A stretch of 64,000 nt of DNA from Streptomyces caelestis (GCF_014205255.1 NZ_JACHNE010000001.1:5208001-5272000); one strand, 5' to 3'. Positions 31,960 through 40,193 are shown, counted from the first letter of the stretch. Program-made: numbers and translations. The notes: a model not told the origin generated them from the letters alone.

Positions 31960-32919
31960 GTGACCAACCGCCGTAGCCCCGGCCGCACCCCGGCCGCTCG
32001 GAGCGGAACGATCGTGACGAAACACAGTGGAGCCGTGCAGCAGACCGAGACGAGCGCAGCGCTGCCGGGTGAGCTTCCCGCCGTGGCCGCCTATGGGCTG
32101 CGGGTGGTCCGCGGCCGCCACACCGTCCTCCAGGACATCAGCTTCACCGTTCCCCGCGGCTGCATCGTGGGCCTGCTCGGGCCGAGCGGCTGCGGGAAGA
32201 CGACGCTGCTGCGGTCCGTGGTCGGCGTGCAGCAGACCACGGCGGGCCACGTCCAGGTCCTCGGACACGCGGCCGGTGCCCCGCAGTTGAGGACCCGCGT
32301 CGGCTACGTCACCCAGGCGCCGTCGGTCTACGCGGATCTGACCGTGCTGGAGAACCTGCGCTACTTCGCCGCCGCCCTCGGCATGCGGGGCTGGCAGCGG
32401 GAGGACGCGGTGGTCCGGGTGGTGAAGGACGTCGATCTGGCCTCCTACGCCGACAAGCTGGTCGCCCGTCTGTCGGGCGGCCAGTACTCGCGGGTGTCAC
32501 TGGCCGTCGCGCTGCTGAACAAGCCCGACCTGCTCGTGATGGACGAGCCGACCGTCGGCCTGGACCCCATGGTGCGCCGGGAGCTGTGGCTGGTCTTCCA
32601 GCGGCTGGCCGAGGAGGGCACCACGCTGCTGGTGTCCAGCCATGTGATGGACGAGGCCGACCGCTGTGACCGGCTGCTGCTGATGCGGGCCGGGCGGTTG
32701 CTGGCCGGAGCCGACCGGGAGGCGCTGCTGGAGCACACCGGCTGCGACGACGTGGAAGAGGCGTTCATGCATCTGGTGCAGGCCGCGTCCGACGCCGAGG
32801 AACGCGCGCGGCGGCGGGCCGCGGAGCAGAGTCTGCCGCTGGCCCTGCCGGGCCTCCTCGACCAGGCCGGCGCCCCCGAGGCGGAACGGGCCTACTTCGC
32901 CGCGGACACGGTGCGGTGA
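31960..32919 (+). CDS. ABC transporter ATP-binding protein
   Basis: 319-residue ATPase of an ABC-2 (drug-type) exporter. Walker A GPSGCGKTT, Q-loop region YVTQAPSVYADLTV, signature LSGGQYSRVSLA, Walker B DLLVMDEPTVGLDP and H-loop VSSHVMDEADRC are all intact. The C-terminus (~50 residues, ERARRRAAEQS and on) is an extension. Start is at GTG 31960 or, less extended, GTG 32014. The stop overlaps the permease start (GTGA). Confidence 0.92.
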   Translation: MTNRRSPGRTPAARSGTIVTKHSGAVQQTETSAALPGELPAVAAYGLRVVRGRHTVLQDISFTVPRGCIVGLLGPSGCGKTTLLRSVVGVQQTTAGHVQVLGHAAGAPQLRTRVGYVTQAPSVYADLTVLENLRYFAAALGMRGWQREDAVVRVVKDVDLASYADKLVARLSGGQYSRVSLAVALLNKPDLLVMDEPTVGLDPMVRRELWLVFQRLAEEGTTLLVSSHVMDEADRCDRLLLMRAGRLLAGADREALLEHTGCDDVEEAFMHLVQAASDAEERARRRAAEQSLPLALPGLLDQAGAPEAERAYFAADTVR

Positions 32920-33677
32920 GCGGCGTCCGGGTGGCCGAGCGGCTGCCGTTCTCGCCCACCATCACGGGCGCGACCGCGGTCCGGGTGCTCCAGCAGATCT
33001 CCCGGGACAAGGGCAGCACCGCACTGCTGCTGGCCATCCCGTGCATGCTCATGGTGCTGCTGAAGCTGATGTTCCATGACTCCGAAGCCACCTTCGAGCG
33101 GGTCGGCCCCCAGGTCTTCGGCATCTTCCCGGTCATCGTGATGTACCTGGTGGCGTCCGTGTCGACGCTGCGGGAACGCACCACCGGCACCGCCGAGCGA
33201 CTGCTGACGATGCCCGTGCAGCGGCTGGACATCGTGCTCGGCTACAGCCTCGCCTTCGCCTTCCTGGCCCTGTCACAGGCGGTGCTCTCCACCCTGCTGT
33301 CCATCGGCCCGCTCGGCCTGGACATCAAGGGCCCCGCGTATCTGCTCATGGTCATCGCCATGCTCGGCGCGCTGCTGGGGCTGGCGCTGGGGCTGCTGGT
33401 GAGCGCCTTCGCGCGCAACGAGTTCCAGGCGGTGCAGTTCCTGCCCGCCGGGGTGCTGCCCCAGTTCCTGGTGTGCGGTCTGTTCGTGCCGCGCGACGAG
33501 ATGCACGGCGCCCTGTCGGCCGTCGCCAAGGTCATGCCGATGACGTACGCCGTCCAGGCCGCCGGAGAGGCCGCCACGCACACCGGGATCACCGGACTGT
33601 TCGTCCGCGACGCGCTGCTCATCCTGGCGTGCGTGGTCCTGGTCCTCGTCGTCAGCGCGACCACGCTCAAGCGCTGA
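32916..33677 (+). CDS. ABC-2 type transporter permease
   Basis: 253-residue, six-helix membrane partner of the preceding ATPase. Typical ABC-2 text: KLMFHDSEATFERVGPQVFG, STLRERTTGTAERLLTMPV, and FLPAGVLPQFLVCGLFVPRDEM. The pair is coupled to the polyprenyl synthase gene (121-bp gap), so it may export the terpenoid or protect against it (inference). Confidence 0.9.
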   Translation: MSGVRVAERLPFSPTITGATAVRVLQQISRDKGSTALLLAIPCMLMVLLKLMFHDSEATFERVGPQVFGIFPVIVMYLVASVSTLRERTTGTAERLLTMPVQRLDIVLGYSLAFAFLALSQAVLSTLLSIGPLGLDIKGPAYLLMVIAMLGALLGLALGLLVSAFARNEFQAVQFLPAGVLPQFLVCGLFVPRDEMHGALSAVAKVMPMTYAVQAAGEAATHTGITGLFVRDALLILACVVLVLVVSATTLKR

Positions 33678-33700
33678 ACGGCCGGCCGGACCGCACGTGG

Positions 33701-33729
33701 CCGAGGGCCGCCCCAAGGACGGCCCTCGG
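33701..33729. terminator. Bidirectional terminator
   Basis: CCGAGGGCCG (33701-33710) pairs with CGGCCCTCGG (33720-33729) around a nine-base loop, between the convergent permease and small secreted-protein genes. Confidence 0.75.
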
Positions 33730-33745
33730 CACGGATCAGCTCCCG

Positions 33746-33982
33746 CTAGTCCTGCACACTCCAGGAGAAGCCGCCCGAGACCGAGCCGTAGCGGGGGAAT
33801 TCGAATGGCCCGTAGTGCGGCGGCCCGTCGTGGTGGCCACCACCGAGTCCGTCGGGGCCGGGGTTGACGACGGTGGTGGCCGCCGGCTGTGCCGAGGCGC
33901 CGGCAGCCACCACCGTCCCGCCCGCGGTGAGAGCCAGCGCGCTCAGCGACACTACGGCGATGCGGCGAACCCGCAGCGACAT
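33746..33982 (-). CDS. Small secreted His/Gly/Pro-rich protein
   Basis: 78 residues. A clear signal peptide (MSLRVRRIAVVSLSALALTA to ASAQPA) leaves a mature peptide of about 46 residues (TTVVNPGPDGLGGGHHDGPP and then aromatic-rich EFPRYGSVSGGFSWSVQD). No cysteines and no recognised family. The ATG has a good GGAGG site 8 bases upstream. The mature part could be a metal-binding or cell-wall peptide, but nothing proves it. Confidence 0.72.
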   Translation of the reverse strand: MSLRVRRIAVVSLSALALTAGGTVVAAGASAQPAATTVVNPGPDGLGGGHHDGPPHYGPFEFPRYGSVSGGFSWSVQD

Positions 33983-34185
33983 GAGAAACCTCCGGAAGAG
34001 AAAGGAAAGGAAGAGCAGGAAAGAGTGAACAAGCGGCGCATCTCAGCCTAGCCACCAAAGTCATCCGAAGCGGTCCGGGAAATGCCGTGTTCCCCCGAAC
34101 GAACGGCTGGCCGCAACAGCGGAAATGAATATAGGTACGGTGTCCACCGCAATCCGCGGGACGTCGAGAAAAGAAGAGGGAAAAG
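33983..34185. other. Divergent promoter region, relatively AT-rich
   Basis: Gap between the small secreted protein and the CAP-domain gene. The + strand carries purine runs (GAAGAGAAAGGAAAGGAAGA near 33995 and GAGAAAAGAAGAGGGAAAAG near 34167). No gene is seen. Confidence 0.4.
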
Positions 34186-34746
34186 ATGACCGGGATGCGC
34201 AGGACCGCTCTCGCCCTGGCGGGCACCCTTCTCGCCTGGGCCGGGCCGCCCGCGCCGATGCCGTCGCCGTACTACGAGGCGCCCCTGTGGCCCCTGCCGA
34301 CGCCCGGGCCCGTCCAGCAAACTCGCGACGACACCACGTACTCCCCTCCGGGCCGGTCCCGCGACCACACGGCGGCCGAGGTGGTCGCCGTCGTCAACCG
34401 GCACCGGGCCCAGGCCGGTTGCGGCCCCGTGCGGCTGTGGCCGGCCCTCAACCGGGCGGCCCGGCGGCACAGTGCCGACATGGCCCGCGGGCAGCGCCTC
34501 AGCCACACCGGAACCGACGGCAGCAGCCCGGCCGCCCGGATGCGGGCCGCCGGCTACCACCCTCGCCTCAGCGCCGAGATCATCGTCGCCGGCGCCGGTA
34601 CACCGGAGGCCGCCGTCCGTAGGCGGATGGACAGCGCCCCGCATCGGGCCATCGTCCTGACCTGCCGTTACAAGCACGCCGGGGTCGGTGTGGCCGGCGG
34701 CTTTGGAGGACCCTGGTGGACCCTGGACCTGGCCACGGGCCACTGA
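34186..34746 (+). CDS. Secreted CAP-domain (SCP/PR-1) protein
   Basis: 186 residues: signal peptide (MTGMRRTALALAGTLLAWAG), a Pro-rich linker, then a CAP domain (about residues 62-184). Domain motifs: VVAVVNRHRAQAGCGPVRLW, LNRAARRHSADMARGQRLSH (with the active-site-like His), SAEIIVAGAGTPEAAV and SAPHRAIVLTCRYKHAGVGV. The two cysteines may pair. Bacterial CAP proteins have varied or unknown roles, including lipid binding. It lies between the exporter and the terpene synthase gene. Confidence 0.9.
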   Translation: MTGMRRTALALAGTLLAWAGPPAPMPSPYYEAPLWPLPTPGPVQQTRDDTTYSPPGRSRDHTAAEVVAVVNRHRAQAGCGPVRLWPALNRAARRHSADMARGQRLSHTGTDGSSPAARMRAAGYHPRLSAEIIVAGAGTPEAAVRRRMDSAPHRAIVLTCRYKHAGVGVAGGFGGPWWTLDLATGH

Positions 34747-34754
34747 GACGGGGC

Positions 34755-35873
34755 TCAGCCCAGCCCCGCGTCCCACCACCAGGCGATGCCGGGAGCGCCC
34801 TCCAGCGGGCCCGGCCGGGTGTCGGACGGTTCCTCGGCCCAGGTCAGCGCGGTGTCCTCCATCGCGTCGGGCCAGTGGCCGAGGCTGAGGTAGCGGGGCA
34901 CGCGCATCCCCCACTCGTTGTTGCCGCGGATGCCGTACCGCAGCCCCTGGAGATAGGTGGCGAGTTCCAGGCCGGCCGTCGGGCGGACGCGGTCGTGCAG
35001 TTCGAGGAAGCGCAGCAGTACGCGGTCCCGCAGCCCGTTCGCGACCTCCACCGCCTGGTCCAGCGGGAGGCCCCGCTCCTGCATCAGGACGGTGTAGATG
35101 TTCTGGTCGGCCTGGTTCCGGGTCAGTTCCTTGTGCAGCGAGTGCCGGTCGTTGTCGAGGGCGGCCACCAGGATGGCCATCTCCGTCAGCGCGCGGACCG
35201 CCGGCCGGTGCAGGTCACGGGCGGGTACCTCGGCGCCGGTCGCGATCTCCAGCATCGCCAGGGTCGGCTCGCCGCCCGCCGCCAGCAACCGCATCGTCAG
35301 GAAGTCGTCCAGGCCGGGCATCCGGCCCAGCGCCTGGTTGCCGATCTGCCAGGCCACCCCTGACAGCCAGGCACGGTGGGCGTGTGCGAACCGGCTCACC
35401 TGCGTGGGCGTGGCGAGTGACCGGAAGCGGCGCACGATGTCCCTAAGAGCGCCGATGTACCGGTCCTCCCCGATCGCCGTATCGGTCTCGCACGCCCGCT
35501 GCACCTGGCAGGCCAGGGCGTTGAACTGTGCCGGGCGGGTGCTGAGCGGTCCCTGGTCGCAGCGCGCGTCGTCGAAGCCGAAACCCCAGTACACCCACAG
35601 GGCCGTCGCCAGCAGCCGGTCGTCGTCGGCGACCGGGGCGAACCGGCCGTAGAAGTCGGTGCTGTGCGTGGCCACGACCCATGCCTTTTCCTCTTCGGAG
35701 GCGCACATACCGCTGCTGCCGATCCACTCCACGGCGCGTTTCTCGACCTGCCGGACACGCGGGTGAATGGCGGATTCCAGAGGACAGAAAAGAGGCGGAA
35801 GCGCCACCTCGGACACACGAGATCCCATGGGGACGATCATCTGGGACCTGGTGTGCCGATGCGACGGGAACAC
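34755..35873 (-). CDS. Class I terpene synthase
   Basis: Cyclase of the bacterial class I terpene synthase family, about 360 residues. The metal-binding motifs are present: first aspartate motif at Asp101-Asp102 (FDDARCD, a DDxxxD form) and the NSE triad NDRHSLHKE (Asn241, Ser245, Glu249). WGMRVPRYLS near the C-terminus matches the conserved RY pair. It should cyclise a linear prenyl diphosphate made by the polyprenyl synthase of the same island; the product cannot be predicted by eye. Start is GTG 35873, or ATG 35840 or 35828 if the first residues are not translated. The gene is divergent from the Rox-like monooxygenase. Confidence 0.9.
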   Translation of the reverse strand: MFPSHRHTRSQMIVPMGSRVSEVALPPLFCPLESAIHPRVRQVEKRAVEWIGSSGMCASEEEKAWVVATHSTDFYGRFAPVADDDRLLATALWVYWGFGFDDARCDQGPLSTRPAQFNALACQVQRACETDTAIGEDRYIGALRDIVRRFRSLATPTQVSRFAHAHRAWLSGVAWQIGNQALGRMPGLDDFLTMRLLAAGGEPTLAMLEIATGAEVPARDLHRPAVRALTEMAILVAALDNDRHSLHKELTRNQADQNIYTVLMQERGLPLDQAVEVANGLRDRVLLRFLELHDRVRPTAGLELATYLQGLRYGIRGNNEWGMRVPRYLSLGHWPDAMEDTALTWAEEPSDTRPGPLEGAPGIAWWWDAGLG

Positions 35874-35945
35874 CCGCTGACGTCAAAAGACAGACAGGTG
35901 GCAGAAAGTAAGAAAGGAGAATATAAGGAGCGAGAAAATAGAAAA

Positions 35946-35969
35946 GGCAAGGAGTCGTACTTCCTTGCC
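35946..35969. promoter_or_regulatory. Inverted repeat in the AT-rich divergent region
   Basis: GGCAAGGA (35946-35953) and TCCTTGCC (35962-35969) flank GTCGTACT. The surrounding 35880-35985 is the most AT-rich stretch of the window. A TATAGC box (35980-35985) follows and could be the -10 element of the monooxygenase gene. Confidence 0.45.
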
Positions 35970-35992
35970 ACTCTCAACTTATAGCACGAGGG

Positions 35993-36011
35993 GGGTCTTG
36001 CGGCAAGGCCC
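35993..36011 (+). promoter_or_regulatory. Putative rifamycin-associated element (RAE)
   Basis: A 19-bp inverted repeat GGGTCTTGC-G-GCAAGGCCC, extended by further G and C on each side, lies 57 bp before the monooxygenase ATG. It matches my recollection of the rifamycin-associated element, a 19-bp palindrome (core CTTGC-G-GCAAG) found upstream of rifamycin-inactivating genes such as rph and rox in actinomycetes. The core is exact; one outer position is mismatched. Its location right at the expected transcription start of a Rox-like gene supports the assignment. Confidence 0.72.
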
Positions 36012-36067
36012 CCCTTGTCCCGCAGAATCACCGGCCGAAGCCGACATCGGGGAAATCGGGGGCTGTG

Positions 36068-37498
36068 ATGGTGGACGTGATCGTGGTCGGCGGGGGACCG
36101 ACCGGGATGATGCTGGCCGGCGAACTGCGGCTGCGCGGCGTGCACGTGGTCGTGCTGGAGAAGCTGGCCGAACCGACCGGGCAGTCCCGCGCGCTCGGCA
36201 TCCATGTGCGCAGCATCGAGCTGATGGACCAGCGCGGTCTGCTGAAGCGGTTCCTGGCGCTCGGCCAGAAGTACGAGACAGGCGGGTTCTTCGCCGGCAT
36301 CGGCAAGACGTGGCCCGCCCGGATGGACACCGCGCACGCGTATGTGCTCGGCATTGCGCAGAGCGTCACCGAGCGCCTGCTGACCGAGCACGCCGCCGAG
36401 CTCGGCGCCGAGATCCGGCGCGGCTGCGAGCTGGTGGGGCTGAGTCAGGACGACGACGGTGTGACCGCGGAACTGGCCGACGGCACGCGGCTGCGCTCGC
36501 GTTACCTCGTGGCCTGCGACGGCGGCCGCAGCACCGTGCGCAAGCTGCTCGGCGTGGGCTTCCCCGGCGAGCCCGCCCGGGTCGAGACGCTGCTGGGCGA
36601 GATGGAGGTGGGTGTACCGCCGGAGGAGATGGCGGCGGTGGTGGCCGAGGTCCGCAAGACGCAGTGGCGGTTCGGCACCATGCCCCTCGGGGACGGGAGG
36701 TACCGCGTCATCGTGCCTGCCGAGGGGGTGACGGAGGACCGTACGGTCCCGCCGGCCCTGGAGGAGTTCAAGCAGCGGCTGCGGCACTTCGCCGGCACCG
36801 ACTTCGGCGTGCACTCGCCGCGCTGGCTGTCCCGCTTCGGCGACGCCACCCGGCTGGCCGAGCGCTACCGCGTCGGCCGGGTGCTGCTCGCCGGCGACGC
36901 CGCGCACATCCATCCGCCGACCGGCGGGCAGGGGCTCAACCTCGGCATCCAGGACGCGTTCAACCTCGGCTGGAAGCTGGCCGCCGAAGTGCGCGGCTGG
37001 GCACCGGAGGGGCTGCTGGACAGCTACCACGCCGAACGGCGCCCGGTGGCCGCCGCCGTGCTGGACAACACCCGCGCGCAGATGGAGCTGCTGAGCTCCG
37101 AGCCGGGGCCGACGGCCGTGCGCCGGCTGGTCGAGGAACTGATGGACTTCGAGGAGGTGAACCGGTACCTGATCGAGAAGATCACGGCGATCTCGGTCCG
37201 CTACGACTTCGGCGAGGGCCACGCACTCCTCGGCCGGCGCCTGCGGGACGTGACGCTGAAGCGGGGGCGCCTCTACGAGCTGATGCGCGGCGGCCGCGGG
37301 CTGCTGCTCGACCAGACCGGCCGGCTGTCGGTGGAGGGCTGGGCGGACCGGGTCGACCACGTCGTCGACGTCAGCGAGGAACTGGACGTACCCGCGGTGC
37401 TTCTGCGGCCGGACGGCCATGTGGCGTGGGTCGGCGAGGACCAGCGGGAACTGCTCGACCTGCTGCCGCGGTGGTTCGGCGCGGCGACGACTGGCTGA
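36068..37498 (+). CDS. rox: Rifampicin monooxygenase-like FAD enzyme (Rox type)
   Basis: 476-residue class A flavoprotein monooxygenase. FAD motifs: VVGGGPTGMMLAGEL (GxGxxG), VACDGGRSTVRKLLG (DG motif) and VLLAGDAAHIHPPTGGQGLN (GD motif). Overall text such as QSRALGIHVRSIELMDQRGL, ETLLGEMEV and the short C-terminal domain ending in HVAWVGEDQRELLDLLPRWFG agrees with the Streptomyces Rox enzymes that hydroxylate and linearise rifampicin. The alternative is another PgaE-like hydroxylase acting on the neighbouring terpenoid, but the RAE-like element upstream argues for rifamycin induction. GTG 36065 immediately precedes the chosen ATG. Confidence 0.82.
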   Translation: MVDVIVVGGGPTGMMLAGELRLRGVHVVVLEKLAEPTGQSRALGIHVRSIELMDQRGLLKRFLALGQKYETGGFFAGIGKTWPARMDTAHAYVLGIAQSVTERLLTEHAAELGAEIRRGCELVGLSQDDDGVTAELADGTRLRSRYLVACDGGRSTVRKLLGVGFPGEPARVETLLGEMEVGVPPEEMAAVVAEVRKTQWRFGTMPLGDGRYRVIVPAEGVTEDRTVPPALEEFKQRLRHFAGTDFGVHSPRWLSRFGDATRLAERYRVGRVLLAGDAAHIHPPTGGQGLNLGIQDAFNLGWKLAAEVRGWAPEGLLDSYHAERRPVAAAVLDNTRAQMELLSSEPGPTAVRRLVEELMDFEEVNRYLIEKITAISVRYDFGEGHALLGRRLRDVTLKRGRLYELMRGGRGLLLDQTGRLSVEGWADRVDHVVDVSEELDVPAVLLRPDGHVAWVGEDQRELLDLLPRWFGAATTG

Positions 37499-37760
37499 GC
37501 ACGTCAGGCAGCCTTCTTGCAGGACTCGTTCAGCCGGCTGCCGAGGTCGTGCGGCGTCGCACCTGGCTGCGCGCGTCTCCGTGACCCGACGAGGCGCCTG
37601 CCTCCTCGCAGGCCGGCGTGACCCGACAAGGCGGCGGGGTGCTCGGCGGCGTGGGCGAGTTCGACGTCGTGGTCGTCCACGCCGGTGCCCGAGAGCGTCA
37701 ACGCGCCGCCCTGGGGCGGGGGCAGGCATACGCGAGCCGCCCGCGCGGCACACTGGCCCC
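37499..37760. other. Gap at the right edge of the island
   Basis: A minus-strand open frame (37504-37701, 65 codons, ending GSRLNESCKKAA) has no recognisable family and may be the tail of a lost gene. GTGACCCGACGAGGC and GTGACCCGACAAGGC recur about 40 bp apart (near 37580 and 37618). Nothing else is seen. Confidence 0.3.
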
Positions 37761-37973
37761 ATGTCCTCCCGTCGCAGAACGTGCCCCGAGTGCCGTCGTG
37801 AGATCGCCGTCGTCGCCGGGCGGTACGCGCGTCACGACCCGCCCGGTGCCCGGGAACACGGCGAACTCACCTCATGCCCGGGCTCCCGCCGCCTGGCCCG
37901 GATCGGCCCGGAGCAGCCCTCCCTGGACGGCTACGCGGTCCCCGACTTCCCGGGCCAACTGCCCCTGTTCTAG
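37761..37973 (+). CDS. Small zinc-ribbon-like protein
   Basis: 70-residue protein MSSRRRTCPECRREIAVVAG and on, with a CPEC knuckle at Cys8/Cys11 and a later SCP cysteine (Cys39), ending DGYAVPDFPGQLPLF. It looks like a truncated zinc ribbon of the type often encoded beside housekeeping genes in Streptomyces. Function unknown. Confidence 0.65.
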   Translation: MSSRRRTCPECRREIAVVAGRYARHDPPGAREHGELTSCPGSRRLARIGPEQPSLDGYAVPDFPGQLPLF

Positions 37974-37987
37974 GGGGCCCGGCGGGG

Positions 37988-38644
37988 TCAGTTCCCCGCC
38001 ACCGACTTCACCGCCACGGACACCGGAGCCGGCCCGCTGATCAGCTCCAGAGTGAGGCCGGCCGTCGCGGGAGTGTCCACCAGCTCCGCCAGCACGGCGG
38101 CCACGTCGGCGCGCGGAATCGGCCCGCGGCCCGTGTGCGCCTCCAGGCGTACGAGGCCCGTGCCGGCGTCGTCGGTGAGCTGACCGGGTCGCAGAATCGT
38201 CCAGTCCAGGCCGTCCAGCCCGCGCACGTACGCGTCCGCCTCGCCCTTGGCGCGCAGGTACACGTCGAAGATCTCGTCGCCCTGGTGCTGCGGATCGGCG
38301 CCCATGGACGAAACGATCACGAAGCGCCGTACGCCCGCCTTCACCGCCGCGTCCGCGAAGAGGACCGCCGCGGCCTTGTCCACCGTGTCCTTGCGGGCCG
38401 CCCCGCTGCCCGGGCCCGCGCCCGCCGCGAACACCGCCGCGTAGGCACCCCTGAGCCGCTCCGCGACCTCGTCCACGGACGCCGACTCCAGGTCGAGCAC
38501 GACCGGTTCGGCACCGGCCTCCCGCAGATCATCGGCCTGTTCGGCCTTGCGGATGATTCCCGCCACCTCGTCCCCGCGCGCGGCGAGCAACCGCTCCAGC
38601 CGCAACGCGATCTGACCATGACCACCAGCGATGACAATGCGCAT
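37988..38644 (-). CDS. NAD(P)-binding short-chain reductase-like protein
   Basis: 218-residue atypical SDR of the NAD(P)H-binding (YwnB/HSCARG) type. Rossmann motif MRIVIAGGHGQIALRLERLL, VVLDLESASVDEVAERL, then VRRFVIVSSMGADPQHQGDE with YLRAKGEADAYVRGLDGLDWTILRPG. The catalytic Tyr-Lys pair of classical SDRs is YLRAK here. The substrate is unknown. Confidence 0.87.
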   Translation of the reverse strand: MRIVIAGGHGQIALRLERLLAARGDEVAGIIRKAEQADDLREAGAEPVVLDLESASVDEVAERLRGAYAAVFAAGAGPGSGAARKDTVDKAAAVLFADAAVKAGVRRFVIVSSMGADPQHQGDEIFDVYLRAKGEADAYVRGLDGLDWTILRPGQLTDDAGTGLVRLEAHTGRGPIPRADVAAVLAELVDTPATAGLTLELISGPAPVSVAVKSVAGN

Positions 38645-38700
38645 GCCTTCGACCGTACGCCCGGACAGCACCGTCCGCCGAACGACTCGAGCCACACCCT

Positions 38701-39957
38701 CTACGACAACTGCCCCCGTCCCTGCCGCGGCAGCCCCAGCTCCACCGAAGCCGCCGAACTGCAGTACTCCCGCACCGCGCTGGTCCGGGCCACCACGCGC
38801 CCCCTGTGCACCACCACCCGGCTGTACGCCAGCGACAGCGCCCCCGCCAGCCCGTCCCCGCGCACCGCGAGCAACTCGGCCGGGAAACCCGCCTCCACCC
38901 GCACCTCCGGCAGCCCCAGCACCGCCCGTGCCGAGGAGCTCACCGCGTCGTACGCCTCCTCGGGCGACAGGCCGTAGCGCGAGGCCAGCAGGAACGCCGC
39001 CTCCAGCGGGTCGCCGCGCCCCACGGGGTTCGACACGTCCCGCAGCGCCCCGCTCCCGGCGGCCACCCGCACCCCGGCCGCCCGCAGCAGCCGCACCGGA
39101 GCCGCCCCTCGCCGGTCCACGCCACCGCAGCCGCCCTGCGGCAGGCACACCACCGTCACCCCTGCCGCCGCCAGTTGGTCCGCGGTCCGCGAGGCGACCT
39201 CGGAGGGCAGCCGGCCGAGATCGCCGCACGGGCTGAGGGTCACCCCGGGACGCAGCCCGCCCGCCATCGCCGCGAGCCGGGCCAGCCGCGCCGGATCCCT
39301 GGCGTCCGTGTGCAGGTCGACGGGGCAGCCGTGCTCGGAGGCGACTTCCAGGACCGCCTCCACGTACCCCGTCGGATCCGGGTCGAGATCCGGCCGGCCG
39401 CCCACCACCGAGGCGCCCATCTTCACCGCGTCCCGCAGCATCGCCAGCCCGTCCGCCCCGGCCACCCCGGTCAACACCCGGGGCATCGCCACCGTCGTCA
39501 GCCCGGCCAGCCCCCGCAGCGCCCGCCGCGCCTGCAACACGGCCGCCAGCGCGCCCAGCCCCTGCACGTCCCCCACGCGCACATGGGCCCGCACCGCCGT
39601 CGCCCCGTGCCCGAGCTGGAGCAGCGCGGCCTCGGTCGCCCGGCGCTGGACGTCCTGCGGCTCGTACGAGACCGGGCCCACGGCGTGGGCCGACAACGCC
39701 GTGTCGGCATGGGCGTGCGGCTCGGCCGGGGCCGGCAGCAGCAGATAGCCGCCGAGATCCACGCGCGCCCCGTACGCGCGCGTGCCGCCCGCCCCCAGGC
39801 TGCCGGCCGTGCCGACCGCCTCGATACGCCCGCCGCCCAGCCGGACGTCCACGGTCCGGCCGTCGGTGAGCCGCGCCCCGCACAGCAACAGCGACGACGG
39901 GTCGGCCGGACCCGGCGAGGACGGCGGGGGCGGCGGCTGCGGCTGGCTGTCGGGCAT
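38701..39957 (-). CDS. Amidohydrolase-superfamily protein (cytosine deaminase-like)
   Basis: 418 residues with the amidohydrolase plan: an N-terminal composite sandwich (LLLCGARLTDGRTVDVRLGG), metal motif PAEPHAHADTALS (HxHxD), VDLHTDARDPARL supplying a further His, and GSGALRDVSNPVGRGDPLEAAF with the catalytic-type Asp. The C-terminal sandwich follows (PAELLAVRG). The layout is closest to cytosine deaminase/creatininase-like enzymes. The first 20 residues are Pro-rich. The start codon at 39957 lies 237 bp from tRNA-Thr. Confidence 0.82.
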   Translation of the reverse strand: MPDSQPQPPPPPSSPGPADPSSLLLCGARLTDGRTVDVRLGGGRIEAVGTAGSLGAGGTRAYGARVDLGGYLLLPAPAEPHAHADTALSAHAVGPVSYEPQDVQRRATEAALLQLGHGATAVRAHVRVGDVQGLGALAAVLQARRALRGLAGLTTVAMPRVLTGVAGADGLAMLRDAVKMGASVVGGRPDLDPDPTGYVEAVLEVASEHGCPVDLHTDARDPARLARLAAMAGGLRPGVTLSPCGDLGRLPSEVASRTADQLAAAGVTVVCLPQGGCGGVDRRGAAPVRLLRAAGVRVAAGSGALRDVSNPVGRGDPLEAAFLLASRYGLSPEEAYDAVSSSARAVLGLPEVRVEAGFPAELLAVRGDGLAGALSLAYSRVVVHRGRVVARTSAVREYCSSAASVELGLPRQGRGQLS

Positions 39958-40152
39958 CGCGCTCCTGGGGCTCGGCTGCGCACGCGAGGACGCATGATCA
40001 CTCAGAGTGAGTCGAGCCTAGGACGGCCTCCCGTCCGTCGCGGGGAGGAGCGCAATAGTCGTACCGGCGTGGCCCGTCGTACGGAACGCGAGGCACGCAC
40101 GGGGCTGCCGGGAGGACGGTGCCGACGTCCAGGGCGGGTACCCGAAACGGAT

Positions 40153-40180
40153 TTGGGCGAACAGCGGCGGAGCGTGTAAT
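40153..40180 (+). promoter_or_regulatory. Promoter of the tRNA-Thr/tRNA-Met/rpmG unit
   Basis: TTGGGC (40153-40158) and TGTAAT (40175-40180) are separated by 16 bp, and the tRNA begins 14 bases after the -10. Confidence 0.55.
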
Positions 40181-40193
40181 GTCTTCATCGCTC

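Noticed and set aside
29238..37760. Intact integrative plasmid (SLP1-like) at tRNA-Tyr
   Set aside because: No integrase, replication, transfer or kil/kor genes and no second tRNA 3' copy were found. Only the locus is shared.
37988..39883. A single 631-codon gene on the minus strand
   Set aside because: The conserved reductase starts at 38644. The upstream extension is a Gly/Arg-rich shadow of the amidohydrolase gene in another frame.
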